Counted from the stretch's first letter, positions 43,160 through 51,742 are shown. The stretch: 64,000 nucleotides of DNA from Neobacillus rhizosphaerae (GCF_937468385.1 NZ_CALBWS010000026.1:19672-83671), one strand, 5' to 3'. Notes: a model not told the origin generated them from the letters alone. Translations and numbers: made by a program.

Positions 43160-44347
43160 ATGAGTCAAACCGAAGTAGTCATTGTTAGTGCCGTTCGTAC
43201 GGCATTGGGAAATTTTAATGGCAGCTTAAAAAATGTTTCAGCACCTGAATTAGGTGCAACAGTCATCAAAGGGGCACTTGAACAGGCAGGGGTAAAGCCA
43301 GATCAAGTGGATGAAGTAATTATGGGGAATGTGCTTCAAGCTGGATTAGGGCAAAATCCGGCACGGCAGGCAGCCATTAAAGCGGGTATTCCTGAAAGCG
43401 TTTCCTCGATGACGATTAATAAGGTTTGTGGCTCCGGGCTGAAGGCGGTTCACCTGGCAACGCAAGCTATTTTAGCAGGAGATGCCGAAATAGTAGTCGC
43501 TGGGGGGATGGAAAATATGAGCCAGGCACCCTACCTTTTGAAAAATGCTCGTGATGGTTTTAAAATGGGGGATCAAACATTAGTCGACACGCTGACATCC
43601 GATGGCCTTACATGTATTTTTAACGACTATCATATGGGGATTACCGCAGAAAACTTAGCGAGTAAATACTCCATTACGCGAGAAGAGCAGGATGAATTTT
43701 CTGCATGGAGCCAGGAGAAAGCAGTTAATGCCATTGAAGAAGGAAAATTCATGGATGAGATTGTTCCAGTTGTGATTCCACAGCGCAAAGGTGAACCTAT
43801 CATCTTTGAAACCGATGAATATCCGAAAAAAGGAACAACTGCGGAAAAATTGGCCAGCTTGCGTCCAGCCTTTAAAAAGGACGGAAGCGTAACGGCAGGT
43901 AATGCCTCTGGAATCAATGACGGCGCTGCTGCTGTCGTAGTAATGAGTAAGAAAAAGGCGGAAGAACTAGGACTGAAGCCATTAGTAATAATTAAAGCAA
44001 ACGCAAGTGCAGGGGTAGACCCTAGCATCATGGGAATCGGGCCAGTTCCAGCGGTGAGAAAGGCACTTGAAAAGGCAGCTGTTTCCGTGGAAAATCTTAA
44101 CTTAATCGAAGCAAATGAAGCGTTTGCGGCACAGTCTTTAGCCGTTGATCGTGAACTTCATTTTAATAAAGAAATTCTAAACGTAAATGGCGGTGCCATC
44201 GCACTTGGTCATCCAATTGGAGCAAGCGGTGCGAGAATTCTTGTTACCTTAATCCATGAAATGAAACGAAGAAATGCGGGCGTTGGATTAGCTACACTTT
44301 GTATCGGCGGAGGGCAAGGGGTTGCAACGATTGTTGAGCTAGCGTAA
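43160..44347 (+). CDS. Acetyl-CoA C-acetyltransferase (thiolase)
   Basis: Cleaves acetoacetyl-CoA to two acetyl-CoA, or runs in reverse. A 395-residue thiolase with nucleophile Cys90 in NKVCGSGLKAV, the GGMENMSQAPY loop, catalytic His in ALGHPIGASGAR and the second Cys in CIGGGQG. AAGGAGAGAAGG precedes ATG 43160. It stands first in an operon with scoA and scoB, which supports a role in acetoacetate use. Confidence 0.93.
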   Translation: MSQTEVVIVSAVRTALGNFNGSLKNVSAPELGATVIKGALEQAGVKPDQVDEVIMGNVLQAGLGQNPARQAAIKAGIPESVSSMTINKVCGSGLKAVHLATQAILAGDAEIVVAGGMENMSQAPYLLKNARDGFKMGDQTLVDTLTSDGLTCIFNDYHMGITAENLASKYSITREEQDEFSAWSQEKAVNAIEEGKFMDEIVPVVIPQRKGEPIIFETDEYPKKGTTAEKLASLRPAFKKDGSVTAGNASGINDGAAAVVVMSKKKAEELGLKPLVIIKANASAGVDPSIMGIGPVPAVRKALEKAAVSVENLNLIEANEAFAAQSLAVDRELHFNKEILNVNGGAIALGHPIGASGARILVTLIHEMKRRNAGVGLATLCIGGGQGVATIVELA

Positions 44348-44376
44348 AACCTTAATTTGAGGGGGAGAAAGTAAAA

Positions 44377-45066
44377 ATGAAGAAAATTTGTACATCCTTC
44401 CAGGATGCGGTTGTTGATATTCAGGATGGGGCTACATTAATGGTTGGCGGATTTGGTTTATGCGGCATCCCAGAAAACTTGATTGTAGCATTAGCAGAAA
44501 AAGGCGTGAAGGATTTAACGGTTATTTCCAATAACTGTGGGATTGATGAGTGGGGTTTAGGCCTTCTATTAAATAATAAGCAAATCAAAAAAATGATTGG
44601 CTCCTATGTGGGTGAAAATAAAGAGTTTGAGAGACAGGTTTTAACAGGGGAACTTGAAGTAGAATTAACACCACAAGGCACATTAGCTGAAAAAATACGG
44701 GCCGGCGGTGCCGGAATTCCAGCATTTTATACACCAGCCGGGGTAGGGACTCCGATTGCTGAAGGGAAAGAAACGAAGGATTTTAACGGAAGAGAATATT
44801 TATTAGAAGAGGCACTGACAGCCGATTTTAGTTTAGTAAGGGCATGGAAGGGCGACAAAATGGGAAATCTCGTGTACCACAAAACAGCGCGAAACTTTAA
44901 TCCGATGATTGCGGCGGCGGGAAAAGTGACGATTGCCGAAGTGGAGGAACTTTATGAAATTGGCGAACTGGATGCTAATTTTATTCATACCCCTAGCATT
45001 TATGTTCAAACAATTATTGAGGGGAAACAGGAAAAACGAATTGAGAGATTGACAGTCAGAACCTAG
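44377..45066 (+). CDS. scoA: 3-oxoacid CoA-transferase subunit A
   Basis: Alpha subunit of the succinyl-CoA:acetoacetate CoA-transferase, which activates acetoacetate. The 229 residues begin with the CoA-transferase A block DGATLMVGGFGLCGIPENLI and carry NNCGIDEWGLGLLL and GGAGIPAFYTPAGVGT. GAGGGGGAGAAAG precedes ATG 44377. Subunit B follows. Confidence 0.94.
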   Translation: MKKICTSFQDAVVDIQDGATLMVGGFGLCGIPENLIVALAEKGVKDLTVISNNCGIDEWGLGLLLNNKQIKKMIGSYVGENKEFERQVLTGELEVELTPQGTLAEKIRAGGAGIPAFYTPAGVGTPIAEGKETKDFNGREYLLEEALTADFSLVRAWKGDKMGNLVYHKTARNFNPMIAAAGKVTIAEVEELYEIGELDANFIHTPSIYVQTIIEGKQEKRIERLTVRT

Positions 45067-45090
45067 AGTTTGGGGAAGGGAGAGAGAGCA

Positions 45091-45759
45091 ATGGCAAATG
45101 AAAAGGTTTCTGTTAGAGAGAGAATTGCGATCAGGGCAGAAAAGGAAATAGAAAACGGCTTTTATGTAAACCTAGGCATCGGAATGCCAACCCTTGTTGC
45201 CAATTACATGTCAGAAAATAAGCAGGTTGTCTTGCAATCGGAAAATGGCCTTTTAGGGATTGGTCCATATCCTCACGAAGATGAGGTGGATCCAGATTTA
45301 ATTAATGCAGGCAAGGAGACGGTCACGGCCATTAGTGGTGCAGCCTATTTTGATAGTGCCGAATCGTTTGCAATGATTCGCGGCGGACATGTCAATTTGG
45401 CCATTCTTGGTGGAATGGAAGTATCGGAAACAGGAGACCTGGCAAACTGGATGATTCCAGGAAAGATGATTAAAGGTATGGGCGGAGCAATGGACCTTGT
45501 TCATGGTGCCCGGAAAATAATTGTCATTATGGAGCACGTAAATAAAAAAGGTGAATCGAAAATATTAAAACAATGCACTCTGCCGTTAACAGGAGAAGGA
45601 GTAGTCAACCGGATTATCACGGAGCGCGCGGTTATGGATGTAACCGATTCTGGGCTAAGGCTCGTGGAAGTGGCCGTAGGATATACAGTAGAGGATGTCG
45701 TTAATTCGACTGAAGCCGCATTGCATGTGGATGAAAACGTTAAATTAGAAGTATATTAA
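45091..45759 (+). CDS. scoB: 3-oxoacid CoA-transferase subunit B
   Basis: Catalytic subunit; the acyl-accepting glutamate lies in the SENG motif of VLQSENGLLGIG. Further blocks are VNLGIGMPTLVANY and GGHVNLAILGGMEVS. The start is ATG 45091 behind GGGAAGGGAGAG; an in-frame upstream codon at 45070 has no ribosome site. About 222 residues, normal for ScoB. Confidence 0.94.
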   Translation: MANEKVSVRERIAIRAEKEIENGFYVNLGIGMPTLVANYMSENKQVVLQSENGLLGIGPYPHEDEVDPDLINAGKETVTAISGAAYFDSAESFAMIRGGHVNLAILGGMEVSETGDLANWMIPGKMIKGMGGAMDLVHGARKIIVIMEHVNKKGESKILKQCTLPLTGEGVVNRIITERAVMDVTDSGLRLVEVAVGYTVEDVVNSTEAALHVDENVKLEVY

Positions 45760-45764
45760 TAGTG

Positions 45765-45799
45765 AAGGCAGGCTGCCCAATGGATAGCCTGCCTTTTTA
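45765..45799 (+). terminator. Terminator after scoB
   Basis: AAGGCAGGCT pairs perfectly with AGCCTGCCTT, followed by T5. Confidence 0.85.
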
Positions 45800-45863
45800 T
45801 GTTAGGACTATTAGGTGAAATGGTATAATAGGGATAGCATTTTGATTATGGAGGGCTTTTAGA

Positions 45864-46118
45864 ATGAAAAAACAAAAGAAACAAATAAATCAATCTAAAC
45901 CAAAAAAAGAAGAGTCAGCGGTAACGCTTAAAGATTTGATTGATCCAAAATTAATGAAGCTGCTAAAAGAGCAGCAAGATCAGCTTAAGGTCGAGGAAGA
46001 AAGAAGAAAAGAAGAGGAAGAGCAAAGAAAACGGGAAGAAAGACGATTAAAAGAAAAAAACAAGTCGTTTGAAGAACTTTTAAACGATAGCGGGATGAAC
46101 TGGAAGGAATTTAAATAG
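45864..46118 (+). CDS. yqkE: YqkE (DUF3886), small charged protein
   Basis: An 84-residue protein: lysine-rich start, the block VTLKDLIDPKLMKLLKEQQ, a long Glu/Arg/Lys coiled-coil (residues ~38-65), and the C-terminal motif KSFEELLNDSGMNWKEFK. This matches DUF3886/YqkE of Bacillus. Function unknown. GGAGGGC precedes ATG 45864; a likely -10 TATAAT is at 45823-45828. Confidence 0.85.
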   Translation: MKKQKKQINQSKPKKEESAVTLKDLIDPKLMKLLKEQQDQLKVEEERRKEEEEQRKREERRLKEKNKSFEELLNDSGMNWKEFK

Positions 46119-46126
46119 ATTATCAA

Positions 46127-46155
46127 AAAAGGAGAGTGAAGAACTCTCCTTTTAT
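46127..46155. terminator. Terminator between yqkE and yqkF
   Basis: AAAAGGAGAGT pairs with ACTCTCCTTTT; the convergent yqkF gene ends in it. Confidence 0.8.
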
Positions 46156-47063
46156 CGATGTTCTTTATACATACTTGCCTTCGTTATTTCTTTAATCATG
46201 GTAACTTCAGCATCTGTCAGTGGGTTACTATTGACCGCCTCTGCATTACTCCTAATCTGTGCCGGGCTGCTGGCACCAACTACAACAGAGGCCACCGTAG
46301 GGTTTGCCAGATTATAGTGCAGGGCAACTTCTGTAAACGAACGGGAAGCAGCCACTCTGTTTTTTAACAACGGGAAAATCTCGCTTAATTCTTCATATGT
46401 GTAATCCAGATAGCCTTTTTCAGAAGCCTTTCCTAGTAGCTTATCACTTAACAATCCCTTGGCAAGCGGCCCGCGGGTGACAACGCTAATGCCGTGTTCG
46501 TGAAGCTGCGGTAATACCTCTTCTTCAGGACGGCGGTCTAGGATGCTGTATTGCATCATCACGGACACAATGCTGGATTTCTTTACATATTCTCGAATCA
46601 CATTTGGGCGAATCGATGAGATGCCATAATAACGAATAATACCTTCTGCTTTCAATTCTTCAAAGGCTTCAATTGTCTCCTCAATCGGGTCTTCGAGCGT
46701 ACCACCATGTAATTGATATAGATCAATATAGTCGGTCCCAAGCCGCTTTAGGCTATTTTTTACTTCTTCCTTTATATATGCTTTGGAAGGGTCCCACATC
46801 CAGCCAGTTTTGTCTGGACTCCAGCGGTTCCCGACCTTCGTCGCTATAATGACTTGATCCCGTACATCCTTTACTGCCTTACCGACAAATTTTTCGTTTT
46901 CACCAAAATCATATAAATTCGCAGTATCAAAATAATTAATTCCCTCCTCAAGAGCAGCTTCAATTATTTTTCTAGCAGCTTTTTCTTCGGCCCCAATTGA
47001 CATGCAGCCCAGGCCTAACTCGGTCACGAACAAATCTGAATTTCCTAGTCTTCTCTTTTTCAA
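46152..47063 (-). CDS. yqkF: Aldo/keto reductase YqkF
   Basis: A 303-residue NADP-dependent (alpha/beta)8 reductase. Catalytic tetrad residues are visible in FDTANLYDFGENE (Asp, Tyr), ATKVGNRW (Lys) and YQLHGG (His); cofactor segment TVASVVVGASSPAQI. Physiological substrate unknown. Same position as yqkF in B. subtilis. Confidence 0.92.
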   Translation of the reverse strand: MKKRRLGNSDLFVTELGLGCMSIGAEEKAARKIIEAALEEGINYFDTANLYDFGENEKFVGKAVKDVRDQVIIATKVGNRWSPDKTGWMWDPSKAYIKEEVKNSLKRLGTDYIDLYQLHGGTLEDPIEETIEAFEELKAEGIIRYYGISSIRPNVIREYVKKSSIVSVMMQYSILDRRPEEEVLPQLHEHGISVVTRGPLAKGLLSDKLLGKASEKGYLDYTYEELSEIFPLLKNRVAASRSFTEVALHYNLANPTVASVVVGASSPAQIRSNAEAVNSNPLTDAEVTMIKEITKASMYKEHR

Positions 47064-47127
47064 AAAATCACCCCGTCCTTTTTCTACAATTTTATAAAAG
47101 AACAGGAAAGACTACAAATTGAAGACC

Positions 47128-47259
47128 TTATTTTTTTGAAGCATTTAGTATCCAATCAGAAACTAAAGAATAATCTTTGTTATATTCTTTAAGCTTCTGA
47201 AGAATCTCCCACCCCTTACCGACAAGGATTATTCCCTTCTCATGCACATACACCTTCAT
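47128..47259 (-). CDS. mciZ: MciZ, mother-cell inhibitor of FtsZ
   Basis: A 43-codon minus-strand ORF with GGAGGGG 6 bases before its ATG (47259). The product starts MKVYVHEKGIILVGKGWEIL, continues with KLKEYNKDYSLVSDWI and ends ASKK. This closely follows B. subtilis MciZ (40 aa; KGVVLVGKAWEI, LKEYG, VKDWI), which caps FtsZ filaments in the sporulating mother cell. It lies between yqkF and nudF, as in B. subtilis. Confidence 0.87.
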   Translation of the reverse strand: MKVYVHEKGIILVGKGWEILQKLKEYNKDYSLVSDWILNASKK

Positions 47260-47332
47260 CCCATACCCCTCCAATTAAAGTATGGTAAAATGTATGAGCA
47301 GATCATATTGTCTTAGAACAGGAGTGAAAGTT

Positions 47333-47887
47333 ATGTCCAAACTCGAAGAAAAAACGCTCCATAGTGAGGAGATTTTTACCGGAAAAGTAATTAGCCTCCA
47401 CTTACAGGATGTGGAACTTCCAAATGGTAAACAGTCGAAAAGAGAAATTATCAAACATCCTGGGGCTGTCGCTATTCTGGCGATTACTGATGACAATAAA
47501 ATTGTAATGGTCGAACAATATCGGAAAGCATTGGAACGTACCATTGTTGAAATCCCTGCTGGAAAACTTGAAAAAGGGGAAGAACCTGCCCTCTGTGCCC
47601 GCCGTGAATTAGAAGAAGAGACGGGTTATGAGTGCGAGACCCTTGAATTACTAACATCCTTCTATACTTCACCAGGATTTGCCGATGAAATTGTACATGT
47701 ATTTCTAGCAAAAGGACTAACGAAAAAAGAAAATGCTGCTGCCCTTGACGAAGACGAGTTTGTCAATCTTGAGGAATTAACACTCAAAGATGCCATCCAA
47801 TATATAAAGGAACAAAAAATCTATGATGCTAAAACAGCATACGCGGTCCAATACTTACAATTACAAGAGGCAATAGGTCAGAAATGA
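47333..47887 (+). CDS. nudF: ADP-ribose pyrophosphatase NudF
   Basis: A 184-residue Nudix hydrolase. The Nudix box runs GKLEKGEEPALCARRELEEE followed by TGY, preceded by VEQYRKALERTIVEIPAGK, which is the ADP-ribose-type N-terminal context. ATG 47333 follows AGGAGTGA by 6 bases; the frame is open to 47282 but without a ribosome site. Its last 4 bases overlap the next gene. Confidence 0.93.
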   Translation: MSKLEEKTLHSEEIFTGKVISLHLQDVELPNGKQSKREIIKHPGAVAILAITDDNKIVMVEQYRKALERTIVEIPAGKLEKGEEPALCARRELEEETGYECETLELLTSFYTSPGFADEIVHVFLAKGLTKKENAAALDEDEFVNLEELTLKDAIQYIKEQKIYDAKTAYAVQYLQLQEAIGQK

Positions 47888-49047
47888 AGAATTACTATGT
47901 AGATTTACATATACATATCGGACGAACTTGGACCGGGAAGCCGGTCAAAATCACGGGGGCCAAGTCGCTAACGTTTACGAATATCATTGAACATGCCCGA
48001 CATGAAAAAGGGCTCAATATGGTTGGAATTATTGACAGCCATTCACCTGAAGTCATTCTTGAAATGGAGAGCCTGATTGAAAGCGGAGAAATCTTTGAAC
48101 ATCAGGACGGTGGTTTGGTGTTTGGAGATTTAACTATTATCCCTGGTTCGGAATTGGAGATTTATGATGAACAAAGCAACGGCCCGATTCATCTGCTTTG
48201 TTATTTTCCGAACCTTTCTATTATGAAAGAGTTTTCCTCGTGGCTGTCTGGTCATTTGAAAAATATTCAATTGAGTTCACAAAGAATTTACGTAACGGGT
48301 CTCGTTTTGCAAAAGAAAGTAAAAGCTTTAGGTGGTATTTTTATTCCTGCTCATGTGTTCACGCCCTTCAAAAGTTTATATGGGAAAGGAGTAAATCATT
48401 CACTAACAGAGGTATTGGACCCAGATTTGATTGATGGGATTGAACTTGGATTAAGTTCGGATACCAAAATGGCAGATCAAATAAAAGAATTACACGATTA
48501 TACATTTGTAACCAACTCTGATGCCCATTCCTTGGCGAAAATTGCCCGTGAATATCAAGTAATTGCGATGAAGGAACCAACATTTAAGGAATTACAAAAA
48601 GCATTAAAAAAGAAAGAGGGCCGAAAAATCGTCAGTAATTATGGTCTTGATCCATTGCTTGGTAAATATCATAAAACCGTTTGTACGGAATGTTTACACC
48701 CAGCTGTCGAAGAAGATCAAATATGCACCCTGTGCGGAAATAAAAAGATTATTAAAGGGGTAGCCGATCGAATCCTTGAACTAAAGACAGCGGAGTCAAG
48801 TCCAGAAGGGCGGCCGCCCTATGTTCATCAAGTACCGCTGGAATTTATTCCAGGCCTTGGACCCAGGTTACTAGAGAAGCTAGTCAATCATTTTGGGTCG
48901 GAAATGGCGATTGTGCACGAAGTTCCATATGAGGCATTAAAAGAAGTTGTCCCACCTAAAATCGCCGACTTCGTAATGAAGGCAAGAGAAGGGAAAGTCA
49001 ACCTAGCAGCTGGCGGCGGGGGAAAATACGGAAAAATCGCCGATTAA
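47884..49047 (+). CDS. EndoQ-like endonuclease (PHP domain, zinc finger, HhH)
   Basis: A 387-residue protein with a PHP phosphoesterase domain (DLHIHI at 7-12, GIIDSHSP, IPGSELEIY, IPAHVFTP, TNSDAHS), a four-Cys zinc finger (CTECLHPAVEEDQICTLCG), and a C-terminal helix-hairpin-helix IPGLGPRLLEKLVNHFG. This is the architecture of endonuclease Q, which cuts DNA 5' to deaminated bases (uracil, hypoxanthine) in archaea and some bacilli. ATG 47884 overlaps nudF (ATGA), so the two are coupled. Activity is inferred from architecture. Confidence 0.85.
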   Translation: MKNYYVDLHIHIGRTWTGKPVKITGAKSLTFTNIIEHARHEKGLNMVGIIDSHSPEVILEMESLIESGEIFEHQDGGLVFGDLTIIPGSELEIYDEQSNGPIHLLCYFPNLSIMKEFSSWLSGHLKNIQLSSQRIYVTGLVLQKKVKALGGIFIPAHVFTPFKSLYGKGVNHSLTEVLDPDLIDGIELGLSSDTKMADQIKELHDYTFVTNSDAHSLAKIAREYQVIAMKEPTFKELQKALKKKEGRKIVSNYGLDPLLGKYHKTVCTECLHPAVEEDQICTLCGNKKIIKGVADRILELKTAESSPEGRPPYVHQVPLEFIPGLGPRLLEKLVNHFGSEMAIVHEVPYEALKEVVPPKIADFVMKAREGKVNLAAGGGGKYGKIAD

Positions 49048-49061
49048 AAAAATCGAAATAT

Positions 49062-49094
49062 AACCCGATAGCATTAGGCTATCGGGTTTTTATT
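49062..49094 (+). terminator. Terminator after the EndoQ-like gene
   Basis: AACCCGATAGC pairs perfectly with GCTATCGGGTT, followed by T-rich sequence. Confidence 0.85.
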
Positions 49095-49113
49095 ATTCAA
49101 TCTATTAAAATTG

Positions 49114-49142
49114 GTCATAGAATAACTAGACTGGCATAGAAT
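49114..49142 (+). promoter_or_regulatory. Putative sigma-E promoter of spoIIM
   Basis: GTCATAG (49114-49120), 14-base spacer, CATAGAAT (49135-49142), close to the sigma-E -10 CATACAnT. Fits the known mother-cell expression of spoIIM. Confidence 0.5.
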
Positions 49143-49180
49143 GTATAAACTGACCTGAGAATAGTAGGAGGAAACTTGAG

Positions 49181-49828
49181 ATGAAAAAACGATTGTACCA
49201 GTCCGATGCCGCTAGTTATTTCCGTGAGCATTCCTCAATTTTTTTGTTTATTGTTGTTTTATTTTTAATGGGAGTCATCTTTGGAGCTATCGTAGTTAAT
49301 AGCATGAGCATTACACAGAAGGAAGATTTATTCTACTATCTATCGCAGTTTTTTGGTCAAGTCTCTGACGGTAAGGTGTCTGAAGACAGCGATCTATTTT
49401 TGCAAAGCTTTTCTCACAACAGTAAGTTTATTGGGCTAATGTGGATACTGGGAATTTCTATTATCGGCCTTCCTGTTATTCTTATTCTCCTGTTTATAAA
49501 AGGAATGGTAGTCGGGTTTACGGTTGGTTTTCTAGTAAGTCAAATGGGTTGGCATGGTTTTATGCTAGCATTTGTATCGATTATGCCACAAAATTTGATT
49601 ACCATCCCCGTGTTTATTCTGATGGCTGCATTCTCAGTCATCTTCTCACTGAGAATGATTAAAAAGCAGTTTATGAAAAAATATGCCCAGCCAATTATGC
49701 CGTTCTTTAAAGGATATATTTTAACGTTGATTGCTGCTGTAATTTTAATATCGGTTGCATCTGGGATTGAAGCCTATCTATCACCATGGTTAATGAAAAC
49801 AATTATCACATCAACGAATTTAAAATAA
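49181..49828 (+). CDS. spoIIM: Stage II sporulation protein M
   Basis: Membrane component of the DMP complex (with SpoIID and SpoIIP) that drives septal peptidoglycan removal and engulfment. The 215-residue protein starts MKKRLYQSDAASYFREHSS and has five membrane segments (about 20-42, 84-108, 112-128, 131-152, 175-197). Length equals the B. subtilis protein within a residue. GAGGAAAC precedes ATG 49181. Confidence 0.94.
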   Translation: MKKRLYQSDAASYFREHSSIFLFIVVLFLMGVIFGAIVVNSMSITQKEDLFYYLSQFFGQVSDGKVSEDSDLFLQSFSHNSKFIGLMWILGISIIGLPVILILLFIKGMVVGFTVGFLVSQMGWHGFMLAFVSIMPQNLITIPVFILMAAFSVIFSLRMIKKQFMKKYAQPIMPFFKGYILTLIAAVILISVASGIEAYLSPWLMKTIITSTNLK

Positions 49829-49859
49829 ATATTAAATAATATAGATTATAAATTGTTGT

Positions 49860-49903
49860 TTATAATAATTTTATTTTGAATCTCTTTTCTCATCTGTTAT
49901 AAT
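49860..49903 (+). promoter_or_regulatory. fur promoter with a PerR-box-like site
   Basis: TTGAAT (49876-49881), 16-base spacer, TATAAT (49898-49903). TTATAATAATTTTAT (49860-49874) matches the PerR box TTATAATnATTATAA with two mismatches and abuts the -35. PerR control of fur is known in B. subtilis. Confidence 0.55.
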
Positions 49904-49936
49904 GAGAATTAACAGTGGCGAGGGAGGGACTTCGGG

Positions 49937-50401
49937 TTGGAAACTAGAATTGAAAGAATTAAGAAACAGTTGCATTCAGCTAGTTATAAACTAACACCAC
50001 AGCGTGAAGCAACCGTTCGAGTTTTACTAGAAAATGAAGAGGATCATTTAAGTGCGGAAGATGTGTACCTCCTCGTAAAAGAAAAATCGCCAGAAATTGG
50101 TTTAGCAACTGTTTATCGAACGTTGGAATTGCTAACGGAATTAAAAATTGTTGATAAAATTAATTTTGGTGATGGGGTTTCCCGTTATGATCTTCGCCAG
50201 GAAGGTGCGGCCCATTTCCACCATCATCTTGTTTGTATTGAATGCGGTGCCGTTGATGAAATTCAAGAGGATTTACTTGAAGATGTGGAAGCAGTGGTTG
50301 AACGAAGATGGAATTTTAAAATAAAAGATCATCGCCTCACCTTTCATGGGATTTGTTACCGTTGCCAGGATAAACAAAATGAGGATGACAAAACTGAATA
50401 A
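49937..50401 (+). CDS. fur: Ferric uptake regulator Fur
   Basis: A 154-residue iron-responsive repressor. N-terminal winged helix with YKLTPQREATVRVLLEN and GLATVYRTLELL, then the metal-binding dimerisation domain with AHFHHHLVCIECGAVDEI and a C-terminal CYRC, giving the structural zinc CxxC pair. TTG 49937 is the start, behind GGGAGGGAC. Fur is preferred over PerR or Zur by synteny (spoIIM-fur-yqzK-xerD) and by the sequence around VYRTLELL. Confidence 0.94.
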   Translation: METRIERIKKQLHSASYKLTPQREATVRVLLENEEDHLSAEDVYLLVKEKSPEIGLATVYRTLELLTELKIVDKINFGDGVSRYDLRQEGAAHFHHHLVCIECGAVDEIQEDLLEDVEAVVERRWNFKIKDHRLTFHGICYRCQDKQNEDDKTE

Positions 50402-50409
50402 CGTTTGCG

Positions 50410-50440
50410 AGTCCTTTTACTGAAAAGGACTTTTTATTTT
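50410..50440 (+). terminator. Terminator after fur
   Basis: AGTCCTTTT pairs with AAAAGGACT around ACTG, followed by T5. Confidence 0.8.
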
Positions 50441-50477
50441 GCTGCATTCTTTATATAATTCCCCCTTTTTCCTTATG

Positions 50478-50495
50478 ACAAGGTATAAACCTTGT
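50478..50495. other. Inverted repeat upstream of yqzK
   Basis: ACAAGGT (50478-50484) and ACCTTGT (50489-50495) with a 4-base centre; possible operator or short hairpin before yqzK-xerD. Confidence 0.35.
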
Positions 50496-50544
50496 ACAAT
50501 TTGGCATACCATTTACTAGAATAATGAAAAATGGGGGAAGCAAA

Positions 50545-50772
50545 ATGATCTCACTTATAAAAATAGCTCTGCAAACCTTAAAGGTTTTTATAATATTCAC
50601 TGGATGCACGATTCTCTTTTATTATGGTATCATGTGGGTATCTGAAGAATATCAAAATTATCATCGCTTTGATGAACCTGAAGGATCTGCGGTAAAGGTT
50701 TCAAATACAGTAAATGAAAAAAGTTCCTACTTGTTGGATCGGCTGATGTTGTTTTATTTAAATGGGGAGTAA
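50545..50772 (+). CDS. yqzK: YqzK (DUF4227) membrane protein
   Basis: About 75 residues: one membrane helix (residues ~8-33, LKVFIIFTGCTILFYYGIMW) and a soluble tail containing YHRFDEPEGSAVKV and DRLMLFYLNGE. Matches DUF4227/YqzK found next to xerD in Bacillus. ATG 50545 follows GGGGGAAG. Function unknown. xerD begins 5 bases after its stop. Confidence 0.82.
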   Translation: MISLIKIALQTLKVFIIFTGCTILFYYGIMWVSEEYQNYHRFDEPEGSAVKVSNTVNEKSSYLLDRLMLFYLNGE

Positions 50773-50777
50773 ATGCG

Positions 50778-51671
50778 ATGGAAGAACAAGTAAAGAATTT
50801 CATGGATTACTTAATAATTGAAAAAGGTTTAGCAAAGAATACAATCCTGTCCTATGAGCGAGATTTAAAAAGCTATCTTCATTATTTAAAAAACGGGGAA
50901 TCTATCCTATCATTAAATGTAGTAAAGCGTGTGCATATTGTTCATTTTTTAAGTTTTTTAAAAGAACAGGGGAAATCAGCAAAAACAATTGCAAGACATG
51001 TTGCCTCAATTCGTGCGTTTCATCAATTTTTATTACGGGATAAAGCAACAGATCAAGATCCATCAGTCCTTATCGAAACACCAAGATTTGAAAGATCCAT
51101 ACCAAAAGTGTTGAGTTTACAAGAAGTTGAAACACTTTTGGATGCACCCAAGCATAATGATCATTACGGAATTAGGGACAAAGCAATGCTTGAACTCCTC
51201 TATGCGACTGGAATCCGTGTTAGTGAATTAATTGGTCTTGATATCGATAATGTCCACCTCGCTATGGGCTTTGTCCGCTGTCACGGCAAAGGAAATAAAG
51301 AACGAATTATTCCGATTGGACGAACAGCAGCTGATTCTCTTAAACATTTTTTAGATGTTGGCAGACCCCAGTTTGTTAGCCAAAAGCACCTGGATAATGC
51401 TTTATTTTTAAACCATCAAGGTAAAAGGCTATCCCGCCAAGGATTTTGGAAAATATTGAAAAAGTTAGCTAGGGAAGCTGGGATCGAAAAAGAGCTTACA
51501 CCACATACTCTTCGCCACTCTTTTGCGACCCACCTATTAGAAAATGGTGCTGATTTAAGGGCAGTTCAAGAAATGTTAGGTCACGCAGATATATCAACAA
51601 CACAAATCTATACTCATGTAACGAAAACAAAGTTAAAGGATGTTTATAGTAAATTTCATCCCCGAGCCTAA
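50778..51671 (+). CDS. xerD: Tyrosine recombinase XerD
   Basis: Resolves chromosome dimers at dif together with XerC/CodV. A 297-residue protein: N-terminal SAM-like core-binding domain (KNTILSYERDLKSYLHYL) and catalytic domain with Arg in ATGIRVSELIG, HTLRHSFATHLLENG (His-x-x-Arg), a Lys-bearing hairpin GKGNKERIIP and the nucleophile in TTQIYTHV. ATG 50778; also called RipX. No host element is nearby; this is the housekeeping enzyme. Confidence 0.94.
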   Translation: MEEQVKNFMDYLIIEKGLAKNTILSYERDLKSYLHYLKNGESILSLNVVKRVHIVHFLSFLKEQGKSAKTIARHVASIRAFHQFLLRDKATDQDPSVLIETPRFERSIPKVLSLQEVETLLDAPKHNDHYGIRDKAMLELLYATGIRVSELIGLDIDNVHLAMGFVRCHGKGNKERIIPIGRTAADSLKHFLDVGRPQFVSQKHLDNALFLNHQGKRLSRQGFWKILKKLAREAGIEKELTPHTLRHSFATHLLENGADLRAVQEMLGHADISTTQIYTHVTKTKLKDVYSKFHPRA

Positions 51672-51710
51672 TAGAATGGTAGTTTTTATGTAACATTCAC
51701 AAAAGTGTCA

Positions 51711-51742
51711 AAAAGCTACCAGAAATTTTGGTGGCTTTTTTC
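51711..51742 (+). terminator. Terminator after xerD
   Basis: AAAAGCTACCA pairs with TGGTGGCTTTT (one G-U), followed by a T-run. Confidence 0.8.

Noticed and set aside
49898..49918. Fur box for autoregulation at the fur -10
   Set aside because: TTATAATGAGAATTA matches only about 10 of 14 positions, less than the PerR-like site upstream, so it is not reported as a feature.
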